From Clostridium sp. AM49-4BH (GTDB taxonomy: Bacteria > Bacillota > Clostridia > Lachnospirales > Lachnospiraceae): a stretch of DNA of 46,902 nucleotides. Position 1 is the first letter of the stretch. Every line of letters starts with the position of its first letter. The stretch covers positions 1-46,902 of the forward strand of contig NZ_QUFB01000023.1 in NCBI RefSeq assembly GCF_003478335.1. The letters run 5' to 3'. The notes beneath the pieces are model-generated. The model saw only the letters and a list, made by a program, of their open reading frames with translations, did no database searches and was not told the origin of the DNA. A program made the translations under genes and the position numbers. Positions 41,144 to 46,902 of the stretch are shown piece after piece.

Positions 41144-42742
41144 ATGATACACTTCAAACTCGATTCCAACTGGAAAATATTATCTGTAATACGTTGTTCT
41201 AATAGTCATGCAACGCTGTCCGTGCAGCATATTTACTCTGGAGAAATTAAAGTTTTATCCATATATGCCAAAGAACACTTTCAACACAAACTTTATTTTG
41301 ACATATCCCACATTAAGCACAGACATCTATTGCCAATATCACAAATACAGTTAAAGCATGGATGGCGTCTTGTCTATTTTCCAATGCTCACGCCTCTTAA
41401 AGACTATATCCATTCAAATGCACTTTCCTTGTCGGATATCCTATCATTAGCTCACCAACTATGCTCTGCATTGGAAATTCTCCACCAGCATAATATATTA
41501 CACTTGGATGTGTCTCCGGATAATATCTTTGTGGATTATGATGGTTCTTTTGTATTAGGTGATTATTCCTCGTCCAGATATGTTTTTCAAAACAATTGGG
41601 ATAATTATTTCACGCCACATTTTGCACCTCCTGAATATCAGCTTTTCAAGCCATCCATTCAATCGGATTTGTACAGCTTTGCCGTTCTCCTATTTGGTTT
41701 GCTTCACAATGGAATGATTCCGGATAATATTGCCTCTTTATCTCTCTCCGATTACGCTGATTATCAGAAAAAGATGGAAACTCATGGAATTTCGTATCCA
41801 ATGGAATTATATTCTTGTTTTCAAAAGGCACTTCACACCGATGTTCATCAACGCTATCACGATGTTACTAGTTTTGTAGATAATTTAGAACAATTATTGC
41901 ATCCTCTATTGGCACTTTCCTCCTATCATCTCCAATTAATTAAAGTTACGGAACCATTCTTCAATATTCGCACCACATCTCTAGCCAAATCGTCCTTAAA
42001 GGATACCAATTGTCCCAAAAACACAGCTAATTCGCCATTTCATTTTGCGAAGCCACACATAACTCTCCCGATAAGATTCGACTTTCATCGAAGGCAAAGA
42101 CCGGTTCGATCACCTAAATCTCAATTTTTCAAATTTTCTTGTATTCACAAGATTCTAGGAATATCGATCTGTTGTGCTATTGTCCTATTATTTTTTGTCG
42201 GAAGCAGATTATTATATCCTTTTCGAAATCAAACCTCACAAAATACATATCCGGAATCCGAAACCGAACATAACTTTTCGGCAAAAACAGCATCCGGCCC
42301 TTCCATCGAAATTTTAGACATTAGTAATAAGCAAGCATCTACTATTGCTGAATTATGTAATGAAAAGATGTTAGAGCAAAACTGGTCCATCCTCTACGGT
42401 GAAAATAACAGGTTTTCTTCAGTTGATGAACTCAGTGACTTTTCTAATACAAAACAATTATTTCTTAGTGGAAATAAAATTTCATCCTTAGAACCATTAG
42501 AAAACCTCACCACCCTGGAAACTTTAATTATATCCGATAATAGTTGCACCGATCTTCTTCCGATCAGTAACTTAAAGCAACTGAAAGTTTTAGATTTGTC
42601 AGGCAACCAACAATTAGCATCCATTGATTGCCTTGCCTCTCTGACAAAACTTCAAACACTTATCCTTTCGGATACATCTGTCGATCCCGCAAGTATCAAA
42701 AAGTTACAAGTTTCTCTCCCCACGTGTAACATTATTTACTGA
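41144..42742 (+). CDS. Membrane protein kinase-like protein with outside leucine-rich repeats
   Basis: A 532-residue protein. Residues 1-260 are an N-terminal Hanks-type protein kinase-like domain: ALEILHQHNILHLDVSPDNI with the catalytic-loop Asp122 and Asn127 (HLD instead of HRD), GDYSSSR with metal-binding Asp140 (DYS instead of DFG), FAPPEYQ, SDLYSFAVLLFGLL and an Arg-containing end (HQRYHDVTSF). The glycine-rich loop is absent and the ATP Lys is uncertain (a Lys in SGEIKVLSIY is the only candidate), so activity is doubtful. A basic linker leads to one membrane helix (ILGISICCAIVLLFFVGSRL, about 336-357). Outside are about four leucine-rich repeats (about 425-525) such as TKQLFLSGNKISSLEPLENL and LKVLDLSGNQQLASIDCLAS. 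AAAGGAG precedes the ATG. Likely a receptor-type kinase; ligand and substrate unknown. Confidence 0.87.
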   Translation: MIHFKLDSNWKILSVIRCSNSHATLSVQHIYSGEIKVLSIYAKEHFQHKLYFDISHIKHRHLLPISQIQLKHGWRLVYFPMLTPLKDYIHSNALSLSDILSLAHQLCSALEILHQHNILHLDVSPDNIFVDYDGSFVLGDYSSSRYVFQNNWDNYFTPHFAPPEYQLFKPSIQSDLYSFAVLLFGLLHNGMIPDNIASLSLSDYADYQKKMETHGISYPMELYSCFQKALHTDVHQRYHDVTSFVDNLEQLLHPLLALSSYHLQLIKVTEPFFNIRTTSLAKSSLKDTNCPKNTANSPFHFAKPHITLPIRFDFHRRQRPVRSPKSQFFKFSCIHKILGISICCAIVLLFFVGSRLLYPFRNQTSQNTYPESETEHNFSAKTASGPSIEILDISNKQASTIAELCNEKMLEQNWSILYGENNRFSSVDELSDFSNTKQLFLSGNKISSLEPLENLTTLETLIISDNSCTDLLPISNLKQLKVLDLSGNQQLASIDCLASLTKLQTLILSDTSVDPASIKKLQVSLPTCNIIY

Positions 42743-42765
42743 CAATATCAATACCAAGCATTGTG

Positions 42766-42890
42766 CATACGCAAGCTGCTATTGTCATTATTAGCACTTT
42801 GCACTTCATACGCAAGCTGCCATTATCATCATTAGCACTTTGCATTTCATACGCAAGCTGCTATTTACCGTTATTATTAACACTGCGCAC
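42766..42890 (+). repeat. Three tandem 41-bp repeats in the gap before 42938
   Basis: CATACGCAAGCTGC begins each unit at 42766, 42807 and 42848, a period of exactly 41. Each of the first two units folds on itself (GCAAGCTGCTA against TTAGCACTTTGC). The third unit is diverged (ATTAACACTGCGCA). With spacing too short and units self-complementary throughout, it is not a CRISPR. A role as a regulatory RNA leader is possible because it lies between the kinase and the next gene. Confidence 0.8.
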
Positions 42891-42937
42891 ACTGAAACAG
42901 ATTTTTCTGTATATAGTGTGCAGAATTGGAGGATTTT

Positions 42938-45268
42938 ATGAACACACTATTCAAAAAAACAGGACGACTTTTTCTATTATCATTGCTGCTATTTTCTATT
43001 GCATTTCATAATAATGCTTCTGCACAGGCAAAGCAAAAAAAACCGCAGATCAAGTCATTTTCTAAAAAATTATTTGTTGGAAAATCTTATTATGTAAAAG
43101 TCAAAAATCGTCCCAAAAAATCGACATTATCTTATTCGTTAAGTAAAACATCTCGTGCCAAGATCAACAAAAAAACAGGGCAATTAACCACTCGTAAATC
43201 TGGCAAAATCACCATACGTGTACGCATTAAAAGTAAAAACAGGAAATACAAATCACTCCATAAATCTGTCCAAATTTACGAACAGACTAAAACATCAAAA
43301 ATTTCTGGCAAATTCTTGCCAAACGCCACTATTAAAACTCGTACAGCAATCAACCCATGGAATCACTCTATTGTGTTATACAGCAGTCGTATATTGTTGC
43401 AAAAAGAAGTAAGCAGTTCCAAAATCACTTTAACCGGAAAATCAAATTCCACCACACCTAAACTACAGGCACACTTCGATTCATTATCTTCTGATGGCAA
43501 AAAAATTACATATCAGCTTGACAAATATAGTGAAGAAAAATTATGTCCCGGAAATGGTTCAGCAAACGGTGTTTATAAAATTACCGCACCTTTTCTTTCT
43601 AAGCCTCTTTCCATAAACTATAAAGAACGTCTAACTCCAAACAAAGTACAGGGATTTGTTTTTGATAGTGAGCAACGTCCTATTTTTGGTACAACAGTAT
43701 CTCTTTGCTCAATCAACGATCAAAATAAAATCATGAAAAATATATTCTCTGCAAAAACTGATAAAAATGGTCATTACTGTATTTCCGACATTCACTCCGG
43801 ACAATACATCATCGTTTTTCAAAAGGACGAATATATTACTTCCTATTCTCAAAAATTTAATCTTTCACAAACTGTTTTATGTCAAAACATTACTCTAAAA
43901 AAGAAGCAACTTCGTCTTTCCTGCAAAATAGCTAATGCTAAACAAAATATGAAAGGTGTTTCTGTTTCTCTGAAAGATGAATCTAACACTGTCTTGACCT
44001 CTGGTCTGACAGACAGTAACGGTATGATCACTTTCTCTTATAACACGAATATTTCTCGTAAAAACTATACCAAAATCACGTATAAAAATACTATTAAAGA
44101 AGGTATTTATTGCAATAATACTTTGCCGGATGCCTACACATCATCGCAGATAAAACTTTCTTCTTACACCCCTAATGAATTATATTATTTGGAAGTTTCA
44201 CCTGCTTCTCCTCTCTCTGATGATCGATTGTCATATAGTAATTACCAAACAATTTCCATTTCTTTCTGTCCTAATAATAGTACATCTGAACAATTATTTA
44301 TAGACTGCAATTTATCAAAGATCCCCACCACAAAGATTAAATCGTTGTATGCAAATACGGACACAATATCTTCTTATATAAACACTGATTCTACAATAAA
44401 TAACTCACAGGGAAGCTTTCGAACCTGTTTATATCAAGAGGATGGCTGTCAGATCACATCAACAACTATCCCCTTCGTCAATCTATCATTTTCCTCTCAT
44501 CAAGTACAATTGACCAATGCACTAAATTTCTTTTTTACTACCCATAATATCTGTCTGCCGGATGGAAAATACTATATTTCCATTCAGCCGCTTAATAAGG
44601 ATCATTCTCCCATAGCGACAGCATTTCTATCAAAGATCTCTATTACCAATAATACTATTTGTCCTATCTCTGCCTTTTTTCAAAAGGGTGTTTCGAAAAC
44701 AGCAATATTGTATGGTAATTTTACGAACAAAGTCTATTCCTCTCTTCCTTATACACTGTACCAAAAACAGGACAATAAATGGTTTGCACTTACCTCGCTC
44801 CAAAGTTCTTCATTTGAACATATTTCCGATCAAACTTATCGTTCCTCCATCTCACTTCCTGTCCTAGAAATCGGACAGCAATACAAATTGTGCTCTAGAA
44901 ATCCCTACATCGATTTTGTTGATTCTGCCGAGATTAATACAACATGGAATTTCAATAATACTACTTCCAATCTGCAATTTAAGTGCCAAGAAGTATTAGC
45001 ATCCTCCCATACTGCAACACTACACCACCACAATATAAAACAAATTATTATTGCAGAAAATGTATTGCTAAATGCGCAGAACAAGAAAGATTGTGTGTTT
45101 GTTGATTACGATAAGAATGGAACTATTATATCCGCCTGTTATGTCAATTCCAATGAAGGACATTCTTTTTATACAAGTCCACATAATATCTTTTTCTTTG
45201 ATAAAATGGAAACCGGCAAATCCATAAAAACCACTCAGGCCTCTTATAAAAATACTAAGTTTTATTAA
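42938..45268 (+). CDS. Secreted multidomain protein with Ig-like and carboxypeptidase-regulatory-like domains
   Basis: A 776-residue exported protein. The ATG at 42938 has GGAGG 5 bases upstream. Signal peptide: LFLLSLLLFSIAFHNNASAQ. Residues about 30-115 are a lysine-rich Ig-like domain (KKLFVGKSYYVKVKNRPKKS, TRKSGKITIRVRIK), clearly similar in composition and order to the Ig-like domain of the GH5 enzyme. Residues about 235-330 look like a carboxypeptidase regulatory-like domain (GFVFDSEQRPIFGTTVSLCS, TDKNGHYCISDIHSGQYIIV) and a second, weaker copy follows (MKGVSVSLKDESNTVLTSGL, TDSNGMITFSY). The remaining 400 residues are beta-rich and unassigned. No anchor is seen. It may be a surface adhesin or a partner of the kinase gene upstream; both are inferred from position. 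Confidence 0.8.
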   Translation: MNTLFKKTGRLFLLSLLLFSIAFHNNASAQAKQKKPQIKSFSKKLFVGKSYYVKVKNRPKKSTLSYSLSKTSRAKINKKTGQLTTRKSGKITIRVRIKSKNRKYKSLHKSVQIYEQTKTSKISGKFLPNATIKTRTAINPWNHSIVLYSSRILLQKEVSSSKITLTGKSNSTTPKLQAHFDSLSSDGKKITYQLDKYSEEKLCPGNGSANGVYKITAPFLSKPLSINYKERLTPNKVQGFVFDSEQRPIFGTTVSLCSINDQNKIMKNIFSAKTDKNGHYCISDIHSGQYIIVFQKDEYITSYSQKFNLSQTVLCQNITLKKKQLRLSCKIANAKQNMKGVSVSLKDESNTVLTSGLTDSNGMITFSYNTNISRKNYTKITYKNTIKEGIYCNNTLPDAYTSSQIKLSSYTPNELYYLEVSPASPLSDDRLSYSNYQTISISFCPNNSTSEQLFIDCNLSKIPTTKIKSLYANTDTISSYINTDSTINNSQGSFRTCLYQEDGCQITSTTIPFVNLSFSSHQVQLTNALNFFFTTHNICLPDGKYYISIQPLNKDHSPIATAFLSKISITNNTICPISAFFQKGVSKTAILYGNFTNKVYSSLPYTLYQKQDNKWFALTSLQSSSFEHISDQTYRSSISLPVLEIGQQYKLCSRNPYIDFVDSAEINTTWNFNNTTSNLQFKCQEVLASSHTATLHHHNIKQIIIAENVLLNAQNKKDCVFVDYDKNGTIISACYVNSNEGHSFYTSPHNIFFFDKMETGKSIKTTQASYKNTKFY

Positions 45269-45297
45269 TTTGGTTCTTACTTCTCACTAGCAGAGGG

Positions 45298-45407
45298 CTT
45301 TTACCTCTTATATACTAGTGTTACTCAATATAACCATCATCTAACGTCCCAATCTCGTGCGGATCAGCCTTTTACCTCTTATATGCTTATGTTACTCAAT
45401 ATAACCA
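45298..45407. repeat. Direct duplication of the 3' end of the pyrimidine phosphorylase gene
   Basis: A 39-base sequence starting CTTTTACCTCTTATAT and ending ACTCAATATAACCA occurs at 45298-45336 and 45369-45407, period 71, with about four differences. The second copy includes the last codons and stop of the phosphorylase gene (minus strand, GGTTATATTGAGTAA at 45406-45392). The first is a separate copy beyond the stop. There is no recognisable terminator for the phosphorylase gene, so the duplication may have rebuilt or displaced one. Confidence 0.7.
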
Positions 45408-46693
45408 ATAATTTCAGGTACTACTTGCGGTCTCTTGTCCACAATATCATAAATATCACTAATTTTTTGCACCCCCTGCTGCAGTTTTTCTTTCGAGGAA
45501 CTATATGCTATTGCAACTATATCTCCTTGTTTCACAGCATCTCCTGTTTTTTTATTGAATTGAATGCCAGCCGTCATATCAATTGGATCATCCTTAACCT
45601 CTCTTCCTGCTCCAAGCAAAACTGCAGCTTTTCCGCATTCTTCCGTATTCATTTTTCCAATATATCCGCTATTATTTGCTATTATCTCATGCTGATATAT
45701 TGCTTTTTCAAATTGATCCGGATTTTCAATATAACTGCCGTCTCCTCCCTGTCTTTCTACCATAAGTTTTAATTTTTCAAGTGCAGATCCATCTGCAATA
45801 ACTCGTTTTACTTTCTTCATACATTCTTCTTTTGTACCTATCTGTGCCAAATAAAGCATCGTCGATGCTATTTCAACAACTACCGCTATCAAATCCTCCG
45901 GACCTCTTCCCTTAAGAGTTTCGATTGCTTCAACTACTTCTAAGTTATTTCCAACCATTTTTCCTAACGGTACATCCATATTTGTCAAAATTGCAACCGT
46001 CTTCTTCCCGGCCCCATTTCCAATCGCAACCATTTTTTCAGCCAATTGCACTGCATTTTCTTTATCCTTCATAAAAGCACCACTACCTACAGTAACATCT
46101 AAAACAATCTTATCGCTTCCGGCAGCCAGCTTCTTACTCATGATAGAAGATGCTATCAGCGGAATGCTGTCCACTGTAGCCGTCACATCCCTCAACGCAT
46201 ATAGCTTTTTGTCCGCTGGTGCAATATCTGCAGATTGCCCCATAACAGCCAATCCTATTTCATTCACCATATTAAAAAAATCTTCTTCCGCCAAAGCAGT
46301 TTTCAAGCCGGGAATTGCTTCTAACTTATCAATCGTTCCTCCCGTAAATCCTAACCCCCGACCACTCATTTTAGCAACTTTTCCACCACACGCTGCAACA
46401 ATTGGAGCAACAACTAAAGTAACTTTATCACCAACTCCACCAGTACTATGCTTGTCCACTTTTACTCCCATAATACTTGATAAATCCACAATTTCACCGG
46501 ATTTTGTCATACAATTTGTCAACGCCAAAAGTTCACGATCTGTCATCCCCCGAAAGTAAACTGCCATCAACCAAGCCGATATTTGATAATCAGGAATTTC
46601 ATTATTTACATATCCATTGATCAAATACTCAATTTCTGTTTGGTTAAGCTCCAAACCCCTTTTTTTCTGATCAATAATTTCATACACATTCAT
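45392..46693 (-). CDS. pdp: Pyrimidine-nucleoside phosphorylase
   Basis: A 433-residue cytosolic enzyme that splits uridine, deoxyuridine or thymidine with phosphate, for nucleoside salvage. Family strings: MNVYEIIDQKKRGLELNQTE, IPDYQISAWLMAVYFRGMTD, the active-site stretch VDKHSTGGVGDKVTLVVAPI, the signature SGRGLGFTGGTIDKLEAIPG, and LYALRDVTATVDSIPLIASS. The complete C-terminal domain is present. Length is typical. GAGGAG stands before the ATG. No other deoxynucleoside genes are adjacent, which is unusual because it often clusters with cdd and deoC. A probable insertion sequence begins about 25 bases upstream of its ribosome site and may have separated it from its promoter. Confidence 0.96.
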   Translation of the reverse strand: MNVYEIIDQKKRGLELNQTEIEYLINGYVNNEIPDYQISAWLMAVYFRGMTDRELLALTNCMTKSGEIVDLSSIMGVKVDKHSTGGVGDKVTLVVAPIVAACGGKVAKMSGRGLGFTGGTIDKLEAIPGLKTALAEEDFFNMVNEIGLAVMGQSADIAPADKKLYALRDVTATVDSIPLIASSIMSKKLAAGSDKIVLDVTVGSGAFMKDKENAVQLAEKMVAIGNGAGKKTVAILTNMDVPLGKMVGNNLEVVEAIETLKGRGPEDLIAVVVEIASTMLYLAQIGTKEECMKKVKRVIADGSALEKLKLMVERQGGDGSYIENPDQFEKAIYQHEIIANNSGYIGKMNTEECGKAAVLLGAGREVKDDPIDMTAGIQFNKKTGDAVKQGDIVAIAYSSSKEKLQQGVQKISDIYDIVDKRPQVVPEIIGYIE

Positions 46694-46719
46694 ATTTCTT
46701 CTCCTCTCTTTTCATCAGG

Positions 46720-46902
46720 TAGTGTCAAAAGACTACCTCTTTTTTGTTCTAAAACCTTTATTTTAGGGAGTTTGCAAACAAAAAAGAGCAATCCCCCCCT
46801 ATTTTCTGGTATAATGTCAATCGCCAAACCAACAAAACAAGAAACGAGGTTATTGCTCATGGACATTATACTTTATTTATTAAATTACATCAATTACCAA
46901 CG
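46720..46902 (+). mobile_element. Probable left end of an insertion sequence, truncated by the window
   Basis: From about 46720 there is a hairpin AGGTAGT/ACTACCT (46721-46738) with a T-run after it, a second one CTAAAA/TTTTAG (about 46749-46766), an inverted pair GAGCAAT (46786-46792) and ATTGCTC (46853-46859), an extended -10 TGGTATAAT (TATAAT 46810-46815), then a coding start at 46860. A terminator-like stem at the edge, a short promoter and a transposase-like start is the usual layout of an IS. The assignment rests on this layout and on the odd placement upstream of a housekeeping gene; the right end lies outside. Confidence 0.4.
46860..46902 (+). CDS. Start of an unidentified ORF, possibly a transposase (cut by window end)
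   Basis: The ATG at 46860 opens MDIILYLLNYINYQ and runs off the window. GAGG lies about 10 bases upstream within GAAACGAGGTTATTGCTC. The hydrophobic N-terminus fits several IS-encoded transposases of Clostridia, but 14 residues are too few to prove it. Confidence 0.35.

Noticed and set aside
42766..42890. CRISPR array
   Set aside because: Repeats are tandem and continuous without unique spacers, only three units, and no cas genes are near.

Overview
The window looks like a chromosomal segment of an anaerobic, spore-forming Firmicute of the Lachnospiraceae type. The evidence is an AT-leaning sequence with strong AGGAGG ribosome sites, an addBA pair, a spore germination (GerA/SpoVAF) protein, the Firmicute housekeeping run tmk-yaaR-holB-ricT-trmN6-rsmI, a CUT1 sugar transporter of the LplABC type with a YesM kinase, and a modular secreted GH5 glycanase with a lysine-rich Ig-like domain. 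The genus cannot be fixed from the sequence alone.

Layout. 1-700: no gene, but a striking imperfect palindrome of about 540 bp, with a smaller inverted repeat before it. 746-4503: secreted GH5 glycanase divergent from an AraC-type regulator, with an inverted repeat spanning the regulator promoter. 4536-7562: NhaD-like Na+/H+ antiporter and a GerA/SpoVAF-like protein. 7759-8517: an uncharacterised, possibly nuclease-like protein whose 3' end overlaps addA. 8456-15852: addB-addA recombination helicase-nuclease, preceded by a small membrane-anchored protein. 16699-25412: a carbohydrate-uptake block on the minus strand: a small Ig-like protein, a YesM histidine kinase (no partner regulator nearby), a wall-spanning surface protein, two ABC permeases, a lipoprotein binding protein and a YesL-like protein. 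Stem-loops sit on both sides of the binding-protein cistron. 25630-29627: flavin reductase, a stand-alone OLD-family ATPase/TOPRIM nuclease with a four-cysteine cluster, and murA. 29771-30684: an HD-GYP protein broken by a one-base deletion. 30913-35934: the tmk to rsmI housekeeping operon. 36004-45268: an accessory block of membrane and secreted proteins: a small anchored protein whose start codon lies in a 15-bp inverted repeat, a large extracytoplasmic protein ending in a degenerate C39-like domain, a secreted repeat protein, a membrane protein kinase with outside leucine-rich repeats, and a secreted Ig-like/carboxypeptidase-regulatory-like protein. 45392-46693: pyrimidine-nucleoside phosphorylase. 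46720-46902: probable left end of an insertion sequence running off the window.

How the parts may work together (inference). The GH5 enzyme with its AraC regulator, and the LplBC-type transporter with YesM and the surface protein, fit extracellular polysaccharide breakdown and oligosaccharide uptake. The transporter has no ATPase gene here, so it probably uses a shared one encoded elsewhere. The 36-45 kb block is the part I recognise least. It combines a eukaryote-like kinase facing the cytoplasm with several envelope proteins of unknown role, and it is the best candidate for an undescribed envelope or signalling system. The non-coding repeats (108-648, 39720-39885, 42766-42890, 45298-45407) cluster around the accessory regions and are not explained by the genes.
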